From Chrysomallon squamiferum (taxonomy: Eukaryota; Mollusca; Gastropoda; Neomphalida; Peltospiridae), in assembly GCA_012295275.1 (NCBI GenBank), contig CM022665.1, positions 47,987,564 to 48,051,563 on the forward strand: 64,000 nt of DNA, given 5' to 3'. Positions 32,001-43,860 of this stretch are shown here, in pieces. Position numbers and translations under genes: made by a program. The notes beneath the pieces are model-generated. The model did not search any database. It was given only the letters and a program-made list of their open reading frames with translations, and was not told the origin of the DNA. Every line of letters begins with the position of its first letter. Positions within the stretch are counted from its first letter, which is position 1.

Positions 32001-34299
32001 TGGATTCTGCATATTATTGTATATTTTAATATTATACAGAGGTGTAATACTGTATATTATTGTATGTTATAATATTACAATAGAGATGTAAAACTGTATT
32101 ATATATATCTTAGTATAATAGAGATGCAGTGCTGTACATTACTTTATATTTTAATGTTAAAAGAAAAGTGTAATGCTGTATATTGTTCTGTATTGTAATA
32201 TTATACAGAGATGTAATACTGTATATTGTTGTATGTTTTAATATACAGTGTATATTTTAACTATATTATATATCTTAGAGTAATAGAGATGCAGTGCTGT
32301 ACATTATTTTATATTTTAGTGTTAAAAGAGTGGTGCAATGCTGTATTTTGTAATATTGTAATAGAGATTTAATTTAACGCAGTGTCATGGTTTCGTGTTA
32401 TTTTCTACAGGAGTGCGTGGTCCAGCCATGATGAGTGCCCCTCCCCGGATGTCTGGACCTGGGGGAGACATTCTGCCTGGACCTCAAGGCTTAATGCAGG
32501 GAGGACCACAAGGACCTATACAAGGTAAACAGTTGTTACACAGATATTTACTTCACACATTAAAACTGAAATGCTCGTTTCACATCTCTATATAAATTAT
32601 GTTTAATATACAAATATTAATTTCAAATATCAGCATAAAACATAAACATTCACTTCACGTATCTGTTTAAGTTATACTTTTGAAACAAAAAACATTTACT
32701 TTTTAGAAACAGTAGCTTATAGATATTTCTAAAATATTATGTTTGAGTGGAAAAACAGGATTTTTTATTTATAGCACTAACTATAATTTTTATTTATAGC
32801 TAAACCAGACTTTTTATTTATAATATTTCACTGTACTTTGTGTCTGTACAGGAAGACCAGACTTTTTATTTATAATATTTCACTGTACTTTGTGTCTGTA
32901 CAGGACGACCAGACTTTTTATTTATAATATTTCACTGTACTTTGTGTCTGTGCAGGACGACCAGACTTTTTATTTATAATATTTCACTGTACTTTGTGTC
33001 TGTGCAGGACGACCAGACTTTTTATTTATAATATTTCACTGTACTTTGTGTCTGTGCAGGACGACCAGACTTTTTATTTATAATATTTCACTGTACTTTG
33101 TGTCTGTACAGGAAGACCAGACTTTTTATTTATAATATTTCACTGTACTTTGTGTCTGTGCAGGACGACCAGACTTTTTATTTATAATATTTCACTGTAC
33201 TTTGTGTCTGTACAGGAAGACCAGACTTTTTATTTATAATATTTCACTGTACTTTGTGTCTGTGCAGGACGACCAGACTTTTTATTTATAATATTTCACT
33301 GTACTTTGTATTTGTCCAGGACGACCAGACTTACCTGGATCTTTCCATGGTCAGTCTGGACCAGCAAGAGCAGACTCACGAGATCCTCGTCTTGTTGCTG
33401 ACCCTCGGTCAATTCCCAGACCAGGTCCTTCAGCTGTTCCCATCAGAGGACCAGGAACACCTGCTCATCTCGCTGGTCCCGGTCCTGTTCCTGCTGCACA
33501 GGTCAGTCACCCTTAGTTATAATTAGTAACATCAATCACCCTTAGTTATAATTAGTTACACTTAATTATATGAGTTACATAGTTACATTAGTAAAATTAT
33601 AGTTGGTTATGTCAGTCATATTTATTGCATTTTTTTGGACAATTTATTGCACTTTTATAATTATCTAAATCACTTTTCATTAACACATTTTATTATTATT
33701 GATATTTGAGTTTCATTAAACAATAATTTTGTTAACTAAAAATCCTCATGTAAATACTAATACACTGGTTTTTTTGGTTATTTGTTCAAGTTGATCATTG
33801 TCTGTACTAAACAAATGTGTTGTGTGTTTCAGCTGGGTGTTCTCGGACAGCTAGGTAACCTAGGCAACCTGAACGCACTAAATCAGCTGGGGCTGACCGG
33901 TGGTCTACAGTTGTCGGGCATAGGTGGACAGGTGCCTTCCATGCCAGGAGGTACTCAAATATCCGCACAGGATCAGGAGAAGGTGAGTATTCTCTGTTCA
34001 AGTAATAACAACAATGTCTGTGTTTTATACATTTTAATGTTCTGTTAATGTTTGAAAAAAAAATACTATTCTCTGAATTTAAAATGAACGTATTGTTCTG
34101 TTAATGTGACATTCAGTGTTTGAGAAATAACATTCAGTGTGTGATGTGGAAAGTAAAGTCAGGTGAAATCTGTGTTTTGCAGGCTGCTCTCATCATGCAA
34201 GTTCTGCAGCTGACAGATCAGCAGATTGCAATGTTACCTCCAGACCAGCGACAGAGCATCCTCATTCTCAAAGAGCAGATCTCACAGAGTGGAAAGTAG
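29100..34299 (+). CDS. CSTF2: CSTF2 / CstF-64, cleavage stimulation factor subunit 2
   Basis: Nuclear mRNA 3'-end processing factor that binds the GU-rich element downstream of poly(A) sites. Exons: 29100-29178, 29475-29553, 29656-29860, 29976-30083, 30471-30590, 30971-31039, 31790-31847, 32411-32524, 33320-33501, 33833-33982, 34183-34299. All phases join to 426 residues. The RRM (about residues 25-105) has RNP2 VFVGNI and RNP1 KGYGFCEY. The hinge (about 122-205) includes [15 protein letters not shown] and [20 protein letters not shown], the CSTF3/symplekin-binding region. A Pro/Gly/Met-rich stretch follows, then the conserved C-terminal domain [16 protein letters not shown]... and [10 protein letters not shown]. 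Human CSTF2 is 577 residues; this one lacks the MEARA-type pentapeptide array and part of the Pro/Gly region. The start MTASAAQLL is the only ATG in frame before the RRM. Confidence 0.97.
30411..30470 (+). repeat. Triplicated 3' splice site before CSTF2 exon 5
   Basis: Three copies of GTGTTAACGTGTATTTCAGC (20-25 bp period), one with ATTACAG. The third is the real acceptor, followed by exon bases CTGTGTATTC at 30471. A small, early version of the exon-edge arrays seen elsewhere. Confidence 0.9.
31065..31320. repeat. About 27-bp minisatellite in a CSTF2 intron
   Basis: The unit carries TTATTATACATTAAACAATA then CAGTGCCA, about 9 diverged copies. Confidence 0.85.
31990..32390. repeat. Diverged about 45-bp tandem repeat in a CSTF2 intron
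   Basis: Degenerate copies of GTAATACTGTATATTATTGT followed by ATGTTTTAATATTATACAGAG. Confidence 0.75.
32806..33319 (+). repeat. 52-bp minisatellite containing the 3' splice site and start of CSTF2 exon 9
   Basis: The unit runs GACCAGACTTTTTATTTATA, ATATTTCACTGTACTTTGTG, TCTGTGCAGGAC, about 10 copies. The last copy is the real acceptor TTTGTCCAG with exon start GACGACCAGACTTACC at 33320. Copies keep CAGGACGACCAGACTT or CAGGAAGACCAGACTT, that is a usable-looking acceptor and the first 13-15 coding bases. Confidence 0.97.
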
Positions 34300-34455
34300 A
34301 CATCAGTTTACCATCTCACAGTGGAGAGCTTGTTTACCATCTCACCGTGAAGAGCTCATTTACCATCTCACAGTGGAGAGCTCACTTACCATCTCACAGT
34401 GAAGAGCTCTTTTACCATCTCACAGTGGAGAGCTCACTTACCATCTCACAGAATG
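34300..34455 (+). repeat. 26-bp minisatellite at the CSTF2 stop codon, about 6 copies
   Basis: The unit ACCATCTCACAGTGGAGAGC then TCATTT resembles the last coding bases ATCTCACAGAGTGGAAAG before stop TAG at 34297-34299, so the array in the 3' UTR looks derived from the coding end. Confidence 0.88.
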
Positions 34456-35032
34456 GAAAACAGATAAAACGTCTCAGTGGTCAATATTTTTGTTAAATAT
34501 TGTCTCACATTATTGGTCCTTTTAAATATATCATCTGAGTTATAATCATCACAAATCTTTTTATATTAAAAATGTTTACAAAAGAGACTGCCTATTAAAT
34601 CACCATTTCTTCTTTCTTTTTTTTAAAGATGTTTGTGAAAAAGAAAACAAATATATGCTTGTACATATTTCCTTGTGTTTTAAACATTTGTTCCTATTAT
34701 ATTACATCCAACAATGAATGACTGAAAGAATAGTAAACAATTATTATGTATTTGTTAACTGAGAAATTATTTTATTAATCTCAGTGTCAGGATTAACATA
34801 TAAAAATGTTTTGAATTAAAGAATTACAGTGTGGATAGGAAATGAAGTTAAATGTGTGTACAAATATGATTTGTAGTACTATATCAGCTGACATACAGTC
34901 TTTCTTCTGTTGTCAACTTTATTTTATTTTTTATTTTTCCCCAAGATGAGTTTGTCATCTTGTAAGAGGTTTTTCTTTGTATAAATATGGTTTAAACAGA
35001 TTAAGATTTTGGTGTTTAAATGTTTTCTGTCT

Positions 35033-35038
35033 AATAAA
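35033..35038 (+). terminator. Likely CSTF2 polyadenylation signal AATAAA
   Basis: AATAAA about 735 bases after the stop, followed within 30 bases by the T/G-rich TTTCATTTTGTTTC expected of a downstream element. A second AATAAA is at about 35154. Confidence 0.5.
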
Positions 35039-35520
35039 GTAATTAAATTTCATTTTGTTTCTTATTTTTATCCCATTAAAATTCTGTTTTCCTTCTCATC
35101 ATGTTGCTTTTAGTTACTATGTATATAAATTTTCAACACACACACACACACATTAATAAAGGGCATAATGGCATGATCATTTCTATATGTTTTACTTTTT
35201 TAACCGATTTATAAATGTTTGAGGTGTCAGGTAATGAGATAAAGGATTTGCTATGACTGACTTATTTTAGTTTGTTTAAATTAGTAATGGATATTTTATA
35301 AGTGTCTGTACACAGGAAATTAAAAAACAAACTTCAAGTACTAAACAGGAGCACAGAGAATTGTCTGAGGCAATTGTTGCACCAATGAAAACCGGAGTAC
35401 ACCATCTTTTTATTTATTTATTTATTTATTTATCTATTTATTTTATAGTGTATAAAAACAAATAAATGATAATTAAAAACCATGAATAATGAAATCCACA
35501 AAATGTTTTTTCTTCTTAAT

Positions 35521-35556
<36 letters not shown>

Positions 35557-35584
35557 TTCTCTAATTCATACACAAATGCAGTAA

Positions 35585-35642
<58 letters not shown>

Positions 35643-36062
35643 GTCCGGTTTGATTTGTTGTATACATTACAAGTGAAATGTAGTTTCTATGGATAACTCG
35701 GGTATCTTAACGTAGTTCACATCCGTTATTTTATAAATAAACTAAAATCCGAATAATAGTAATATAAATGTCATGAAATAAACATTCTTCCCGTTTAAAT
35801 TCCAGATTCACAGGGCAAAAATCAAATTTATATTTTAATTTAAATGTAATAAATATAAAATGCACAAATGAACGTAATGTTAATAAATGGCATTTATATG
35901 TGTCTGTACTATGCTTAATATTATATTATTCTTTCTCCCTTATATACATCGAGTTTATTAAATGTTGATAAATGCAATTATGCATGAATATCAACGTGGT
36001 AGAACTTTGGCCCCATTGCTTTGAAATAATATGAAAGTATCAGTCTAAAATACCGATTGAAT
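35039..36062. other. Short intergenic region, microsatellites only
   Basis: (TTTA)n at about 35410-35445, poly-T at about 35522-35553 and (ATT)n at about 35587-35641. No exon recognised. Confidence 0.6.
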
Positions 36063-36068
36063 CCGGAA
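36063..36068 (+). promoter_or_regulatory. ETS-type CCGGAA motif at the MPC1 5' end
   Basis: ATCCGGAAAGTGCC lies about 40 bases before the MPC1 start codon. It is a strong ETS-like match typical of TATA-less promoters of mitochondrial-protein genes (inference). Confidence 0.4.
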
Positions 36069-36106
36069 AGTGCCGAAGCTGGTGCAGGATAGCAGCCTAA
36101 ATCGAA

Positions 36107-39100
36107 ATGGCAGGCGCTCTGGTTAAAAAGGGAATTTCATATTTGTCCAGCAAGGACTTCAGAGATTACATTTTCAGGTATGATATTATTAAGAAATGTC
36201 TTTGTTTTTAATTTCTTGTTAGAAGTTAAATGCTATATTCTGTTTTCCAAACGTTTTGTAAAGTGTAAATTTTTTTTTTTTTTTTTTTTTTTTAATGAGC
36301 TCAAAACATCAAAACATGATCTAGTCCAAGTTGTTAGTATTAATTGTGCATCATGAAAGCAGAACTAAATAAGCCATGTTAGTGCATTTTTATATATTTG
36401 ATGTACAAACATACGTGTACTGTAATTTTATATTGTGATTTGTGTATCGTGATTTAGGACTTACCTCAGTACATGTTCCGATCGTTCGTGTTTATTATTA
36501 TTATTATAATTATAATTACAGATTAGTGTGTATGTTGTATTTGAGATGTGTAAATTTTAATTAAAAATTTTGTATGAGTGTGCTGAGATCTGATTGTGGG
36601 TGTGTGTGTGTGTGTGTGTGATGTTTTCACAATTGTGTGTAATGTTTAACCACTTTATCAGCCTGATATAAACGGTTACAATATTAATATAAAACACGTC
36701 TTTACAAAATTGCAGTGTGACTGAAAATTATTACAGCACTAAATATTTTGTTTTGAATAACAACAAAAATATATTTTGTTTCCAAAATTGTTATAACAGT
36801 CAAAAATGTGAAAATAATATTAAAATACTAAACTGAATACAAAGAAATGAAGAATGAATTTCAGATATTTTGTGATTTTCGTTATTTTCCTCTAGTGTTT
36901 TCTTTTTTCAACTAATCGTTAATCAGAATCTTTAAACTGTTTTTTGGGGTATTACTAATTCTGTCAGCAAAAACTATATAACACATGTATTTTGTTTTAA
37001 TTTCATATTCCTACAACTTATTTGCTGTGTGTTGTTGCTGTTTTCCAGTACTGTAAGTTATTTATCATTTTGACATTTGTTATTATATTATATTATATTA
37101 TATTATATTATATTATATTATATTATATTATTATCAAAATTATAATATTTTTTTAATTATTATTTTAATTAAATATTTTCCAGCAGCAGGTGTTGTCCAG
37201 TCTGACTCATTACAAAAATAAACATCACTGATAATTATTAAAATATGCTGAATATTAAACATTCATCACAAACTGAACTCAAACGACTTTTCATTTAATC
37301 TGCAGTTATATACAATACATTCAGATGTTGTGAAAATATGCTTAAACAGTTTTTACAAACAGTTTTCATTACTGTGAATTTATTTATCTTGAGACTTAAT
37401 TAATTTTATTTTTTCTTCTTCATTTCAGCATTTCTGGGGTCCTGGTAAGTAAATGAAACCTTAAAAGTTTAAATATTTAGTTGATGTAACACAGCTGTCT
37501 ATCACTATTGCAAGTAAATATTAGTAGAGAGTTCAGGAACCTGTAATTTCCATTATGCAGACAGGGTCCAGGTAATACAAACACCCCAGTGAGGTGCAGG
37601 GGCAAAATCAGGTTGGGGGGACAAGCAGGGAAAAGTCCTCAGGCTGAACACAAATGTTATGATTTTCAAGATGTTTGGAGACCCATTCTGACATCTATAT
37701 ATCAGCAACTGCAAATTTTCCCCATGTTCAAATGTAATGATTTTTATAGTGATACCTGTTTTTGAATTTCCACTGCACACACATAAGTTGGGTACAGTAA
37801 ACAACTGAGGAAAGTCCAGGACAAGTATAAAAGAAACACAGAAAAAAACTACACATACAGATATGTCCTCTATATGTGGGAAATTGATGGAAATGGAAAA
37901 CACAGTAAAAGAAAAACATAAACATACCATGAAAATCATGTTTTTTAAATATCCATTTTCCAGTTTGGCCGTATTCCCCAAAACTAATGGGAAAAAAACA
38001 ACATACTCAGTACTGATAAACTGTATACACTGTCAGGTATGACATAAATACTATGTTATTTATAATATATATATTAACAAAATCTCAGTTCTGTACTCTT
38101 TGTCATCCAGAAATATTCACAACTACATAATTATTATATCATATGATGATGGATATTTTGTTGTTTCCAAGTTTGTTCCATCATACTTTTTCCTCTTTTC
38201 TGCACTTTATGTTAATATAGTGTCTAGGTGGGAGATACACTGCTAATCTGGTTTGCTGTTTATTTTCTAGTTGCTAACTGGGGTCTGCCACTTGCTGCTA
38301 TCGGAGACCTGAAAAAAGATCCAGAAATCATCAGTGGCAAAATGACAGCAGGTAAAAAGTTTAATTTCAGTTTTTATTATTGAAAGGATAAAAATAATAT
38401 TTAGTATTGTCAGACCAAGTATTGAACATTTTATGATAAAGTAAATTTAAATAATTTTAAATTGGAAATAATAAAAAAAATTCAGGATGGCTGAAAATTT
38501 TATTATAAAACATAAATTTAAATAATCTAATTCAATTCATCAAATTTGTAATATTTTGTTTGTAAATTCTAGGATGTGTCTTCATTATCAAATGTACAGT
38601 TGAAGTATCTAATTATAAAATCATACAAATATTAAAAAAATCTTCTGTACTTCAAATGTAATAGTCTGTTCATGTTTTAAATGTTCAGTAGATGATTTGT
38701 ATCTGTTCACACAATGTTTTAAATTTCTGTGGTATAAATTTACCTGTCTGTTCACACATATTTTAAATGTTCAGTTCATTATCTGTTCAATGTTTTAAAT
38801 CTTCTGTACTGAAAATTTATGTCTGTTCATGTATTTTTGAACATCATGACAAACTGTCTGTTCAAAAAATGTTCTGTACATGACAGATTTACCTGTCTGT
38901 TCACAAATGTTTTAAATCTTCTGTACTTGACAAATTTGCCTGTCTGTTCACACGTTTTAAATCTTCTGTACTTGACAAATTTACCTGTCTGTTCACACAA
39001 TGTTTTGAATGTTCAGTAGATGACAGATTTACCTGTCTGTTCACACAATGTTTTGAATGTTCAGTAGATGACAGATTTACCTGTCTGTTCACACAGTGTT

Positions 39101-41457
39101 TTAAATCTGTTGTTTCAGCGCTGGCTATCTACTCAATGACGTTTATGCGTTTTGCCATCAAGGTGAAGCCGAGAAACATGCTGCTGTTTGCCTGTCACTT
39201 CACCAACGAAGTCACTCAGCTGACTCAGGGAGCCCGGTTTATAAACTATCAGTGAGTAACTCAACTCATACATTACTTTTATTTTTATTATTACCAGTGA
39301 GTAAGTGTCTTCATGAATTACTGATTGTTTTATTTTTATTTATTATCAGTGGATAACTCAGTTCATGTATAACTGATAATTATTATTTTTTATTTTTTTC
39401 AATTTTATACTCATTTCATTTATTTCTGGTTATTTTCTTAATTGTTATTATTATTTAAAAATTTTTAATCGTTTAAAAAAAATTAAATTATTAACAGTGA
39501 ATATTTTATTTCTTATGTTATTTGTCAATCATTGGCTTGGTTCTGTAGTAACATTTATTAAAAAAAAAAAAAATAATAATAATAATAAAAATTAATGACA
39601 GGTTTGATTCATTTGTAAATTATTTTCCTTGGAACTGGCTAATTTAATTGAACTTTTTTCGTGTGAAATATTTCAATTGTTAATCCACACAGTTTGAGAA
39701 ATTGTAGATATAGAAGTTTCCCTGTTATTAAGTCATTTTGGCAGTATGGTTTTTCTCTCTAATTATTATAGAAAGACACAATACTGCTATTATTCATTTG
39801 TGTTTAGGTGTGATAAGAGACATATTTTTTTTTCTAATATTTACTCTATTATTTCAGCTAAAGTGTTATATGTGTAGTTTTGTCAAAATTGTTCAGTGTA
39901 CTGTTGTGTTTTTTTTTTATATCCTTTATATTTTGTGTTCTAATTCATAGCTGCAGGGCAAGACAAACATTTGAGGTTATCATACTGAAGTGTTTGCAAA
40001 GTCATCATCGTTTTTAATTTTTCTACTAGTAGAACATTTAACCATTTTTTTTTTTTTTTTTTCACATACACACGCACACACACATTGTTATCATCATTTT
40101 TAAAATTTAGTTTTTTATTCTTATTATTTTTAATTGATTACTGACATAAATAAATAACAAAAGAAACAACAACAACAAAAAAAAAAAAGTGTTGGTCAAA
40201 ACTTTAATCTGCCCTCCTTTCATATATAACTGTAACCCACTGACTGCTTGTTGCTGGTTTTAATCATACAGTTTTCAGAAATAGGTGTGGTGGTTGTTTT
40301 GTTTTTAAGTGAAAAGAAATTGTCTGAATCTATAGATTTGCATGTCTGCACGTAAGCAGCTGTGATTTAAATAAGAATTGTTTGTTTGTTATTTCACAGT
40401 GTTCAGATCTCATATCTTGTTTCTTTTTCTCTCTTGTCATTTTTACTTATTTAATTATTTTTAATTTTTCTTTGATTCAAATTTTATTTTAGTGTAGCAA
40501 GAATTATGTTTTAATAAATATTACTAATTTATTTTAGATATATAAACTAGATTTGTAATTAATTTTTCAGCTATCTGTCTGAAACTAAGGGTTCATGACT
40601 GCTCAAAGACATCCCATTTGTAAAAAATCTTCAGTTTTAGTTAATTTTTGTTACCTTTGTTAAAGGTTTTTTTTTTTTTTTAATTGTTTGTTATTATTAT
40701 TATTATTATTTTTTTTTTTTAAACATTTGTAAATTTATAATTTATCTTGTTTTACATTTTGTCACTTTGTTTTTATAGCATTTTGTTTATTTTGACATTT
40801 TGGTTTTACAGTTTACAGTTTAAAAAAATAAATTTTTATTTGTGTTACAGCTTATCTGTTTTACATTTTGTTTTTGTTTTAGTTGTTATTGGGAGATTAT
40901 TTTTAATTTTAAAATTTATTTATTTTTTTGTTTTCTTAAATTTGTTTTTCTTTAATTATTTATTTATTTATTTATTTATTTATGGTTTTTTTTTGGGGGG
41001 TTGGTATTGTCTTGTTTTATAGTTTAACTTTGTTTTTAAATTCATTCATCACCTTTTCAATGTTTGCATGATATAACATTTTTTGTATTGTATTTCTTTG
41101 TATTGTGATTTTATTTCCAGTTTGTTTATTGTGTATTTATTCTATATTTGCAATGTTTCTGTTGCCCCACTTTCATATTTAAATAGTGTAATATTTCAAT
41201 GTAAGTTTAAAAATTTAATTATATATTTTTTAAAATTATTTTTCAGTTATTTCACAGATCCTGAGACTAGAAAAAAACATCACATAGAAGTTATTGAAAA
41301 AGAAGTCCACGCCCACCCAGAGAAATACCCCGCCCTTCACATACAGAGTCCAACGCCCCCCACCACACCCGACGAGATTGAAAAGGAGGTTGTGGAATTT
41401 GAGGCACATTACCAGCTGCCTAAAGATCCCCAGCCACACATCTCACCAACGTTGTAG
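36107..41457 (+). CDS. MPC1: MPC1, mitochondrial pyruvate carrier subunit 1, with C-terminal extension
   Basis: Inner-membrane subunit that pairs with MPC2 to import pyruvate into mitochondria. Exons: 36107-36177, 37049-37052 (4 nt), 37429-37444 (16 nt), 38271-38351, 39119-39251, 41247-41457; 171 residues. The start MAGALVKK and the blocks [48 protein letters not shown] and [14 protein letters not shown] match MPC1, not MPC2. The 4-nt exon TACT is needed: without it exon 1 (phase 2) cannot join HFWGP in frame, and with it the conserved S-T-H-F-W is restored. MPC1 proteins are usually about 105-130 residues; here about 60 extra residues follow the carrier core ([20 protein letters not shown] and a TPPTTPDE stretch), encoded by the last exon. 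Confidence 0.95.
37049..37052 (+). other. MPC1: 4-nt microexon TACT of MPC1
   Basis: Preceded by the pyrimidine-rich acceptor GCTGTTTTCCAG and followed by the perfect donor GTAAGT. Exon 1 ends TTC AG (phase 2). Adding T gives AGT (Ser) and ACT (Thr), then the 16-nt exon continues CAT TTC TGG GGT CCT, reproducing the conserved STHFWGP. Both splice sites match consensus and the frame is forced by the neighbours. Confidence 0.85.
37083..37133. repeat. (ATATT)n pentanucleotide microsatellite
   Basis: About ten perfect TATTA units in the intron between the two MPC1 microexons. Confidence 0.95.
37540..38020 (-). other. Unclassified unique insert in an MPC1 intron
   Basis: Unlike the surrounding intron, this block is not repetitive and has higher GC, with GTGCAGGGGCAAAATCAGG and a G-run. 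A 142-codon minus-strand frame (37553-37981) crosses it but its translation resembles nothing I recognise. It may be a decayed mobile element. Ends and target duplications were not found. Confidence 0.25.
38690..39110 (+). repeat. About 47-bp minisatellite before MPC1 exon 5
   Basis: The unit carries TTTACCTGTCTGTTCACACA and ATGTTTTAAATCTTCTGTAC or ATGTTCAGTAGATGACAGA, about 8 copies. It runs directly into the acceptor TTTTAAATCTGTTGTTTCAG of the exon at 39119, whose first half is a unit copy. Confidence 0.9.
39252..41246. other. Long last intron of MPC1, T-rich, no feature recognised
   Basis: Low-complexity T/A sequence with poly-T runs (about 40046-40062, 40664-40682). Open frames 39738-39950 and 40747-41022 are Phe/Leu-rich by composition. 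Confidence 0.6.
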
Positions 41458-41546
41458 ATGTCAGTGACGTTGTAGAGATCACCTGTATTTACTCACCTGT
41501 AATTAGCCAGATATAAGATTATTTGTTTGCTTAATTTGTTGTGATT

Positions 41547-41552
41547 ATTAAA
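41547..41552 (+). terminator. Possible MPC1 polyadenylation signal ATTAAA
   Basis: ATTAAA 90 bases after the stop codon. Other AATAAA copies occur at about 41876 and 41910 onward. Confidence 0.35.
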
Positions 41553-43709
41553 GACATAGTGCTGTAGATAATTATAAATAATGAGGAGATTATTTTACAT
41601 TGTTTTCTTTCTAAATAGCTGTGAGAGTGAATATTTTTAATATATTTAGTTTTTATTTGGACGTGGTGCATATGCATATTAAGATGTTTGCTCAAAATAT
41701 ACATTTCATTTAGTACAGAAACAAATTTGCAATTACACAGATTTGATTCTGTTACAAATATAAATTACATTACTTGAAAAAAAAAAAAAACATGTTCAGA
41801 TTTCACTGTGATTGAAATCCAGCAAATATAAGTTTTAGAAATATTTGTAAATAACAGATTTTTACTTTTATGTAAATAAATCATAAAAAAAGAAAACAAA
41901 TAATTAAAAATAAAGTATTAAAAAAATAAATAAATAAATAAACAAACAAACAAACCTCACTTTTCAAAGTTTATTTCATAAATTAAATTGGCAAATTTTT
42001 GTGTGATTATAATAATTTCAGCAGATGAGTATTATTCATAGTATTTATTAACTATTCAAACAGATTACTATTTACATTTACTAATGCACAAATTTTATAA
42101 TATACTTGTATATATATTGGTATTAAGGCAATACAAATTAGTGTGTGTATACTCATGTGTGTGTGTGTGTGTGTGTGTGTGTTTGTGTGGAAGGACTCGG
42201 TATTTTTATACCAGATACATTAATAATACTTTGTTCAATAATACTTGAAACTTTTGAAATTCATTTAGTAATATCAGGTTGTAAATCTCTAACAGTATGT
42301 AACTGTTGATATGTTGTTACCTATGACACTGTTTTATGATTTTCTAAAACAACAAAATCGTTTGTGTCACCACAAAGATGAGTTTAGCACATGTAACTCG
42401 GAATGTATTTCATGTTATGATACACATTGTGCACTCACAGTATTAAACATTGTTAATTACCTCATAGTGTTAACCTCCAGTTCCTAACACTGTAAACTAT
42501 ACACTGCCGGTATAGAGATTTTAAAATTTGTGGAAACGATTTCTCACGCACAAAGTTTAGTAATTTATGGAAAACAAACTGTTACATAAAAAATTTTAAT
42601 TAACAAAGAAAACATTGTTACAGAAAGTTTTATAATTTATAGAAAACATTGCTATGACACTTAAGTTTTGTTATTTACAAAAGGTATTACTATTACACAA
42701 ATGTTTGTATTCCAGTAAACATTAATCCTACCATTTTTTAAAATAATTTATAGGAAAACAAATACACAATGGGTAACATTGGTGGAAAAGATTAGTCACG
42801 CACAAAGTTTTATATTACAGAAAACATTAATCCTTCAATTTTTTTTATAATTTATAGAAAAAATAATATTTCTATTACATAAACTTTTGTCATTTTCAGA
42901 AAACTACTATTGCACAAAGTTTTGAAAGTAACAAACAAACATGAAAACTGATAAGTGAATAACTAAAAATAAAATGATTTTAAGAAGAGTAATGTTTGTT
43001 TATGTGCTATAGTAAGTGAATATAATTTGTAAGTTGTAGTTGTGAGGTTTTTGTTGTTGTTGTTGTTGTTGTTGTGATTTATACTTGGGGAATATTAATA
43101 TAACTAGGTTATCTTTACTGAATAAAAATTATTTTATTGTTATTTTTTGTTTTTTGTTATTGGTATTATTATTTTGAACATCAGTTATTCTCACTAATAT
43201 GACTTGTATGAGAAACTCAAACATTTTAACCTAAAATATATGCAGCTCTGTGTGCATGTACATGTCAGAAAAATAAAATAAAATAAATTGTTAATGTTTT
43301 TCTTCAAGAACTGACGATTAAATCACACTAAATATTCTTAATGAATGTCACTAATTTGCAGATAATATTTTATTATTTTTTAATGCACTATTAATTTTTA
43401 TTTCTCTTAAAAAGTATTGTTTTTAAAGGACATTAGATAGAAACAACTTCCCATCAGTGTAGTGTTTGTTTTAAATTAATTAACTTTTTTTTTTTTTTTT
43501 TTTAATAATTTTTGGTCTTATTTAATTCCATTTCTAAAATTCAAATCAAATCTGATCTATTTAAAAAAAGTTATGTTTCACTTTAAGATTAAAAATGCTG
43601 GATGAACTTTTAAAACAATATAAATAGCCAAAGAAGGTTGAAAGTTCAGACTTCTTAATATATATATTGTCTCTACTTGGCATATATGTGCTCTGCCTCT
43701 TCACACACA

Positions 43710-43753
<44 letters not shown>

Positions 43754-43800
43754 TGTATTCAGGGGAAGAAAACGACACAACATAAAACGTTTGGATAAGA
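41553..43800. other. Intergenic, AT-rich, with microsatellites and a diverged repeat
   Basis: (GT)n at about 42159-42187 and (CA)n at about 43712-43750. Around 42520-42930 there are diverged copies of ACAAAGTTTTATAATTTATA followed by GAAAACATT, spaced roughly 60-90 bp. No exon recognised. Confidence 0.55.
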
Positions 43801-43816
43801 TTTACTTCCCTTACCT

Positions 43817-43860
43817 GTTTCCCATGACAACAGTTGTAAAATGGCGACGAATATCCGGAA
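43817..43860 (+). promoter_or_regulatory. Possible promoter motifs of the C6orf118-like gene (X-box-like, YY1-like, ETS-like)
   Basis: GTTTCCCATGACAAC (43817-43831) resembles an RFX X-box with about two mismatches. AAAATGGCGAC (about 43839-43849) resembles a YY1 site. CCGGAA (43855-43860) is an ETS core. They lie about 670 bases before the start codon, so a 5' UTR exon and intron would be needed. An RFX site would fit a ciliary gene. Confidence 0.3.

Noticed and set aside
37553-37981. 142-codon minus-strand frame in an MPC1 intron
   Set aside because: No recognisable domain and Phe/Cys-rich as expected for this composition; reported only as a possible insert.
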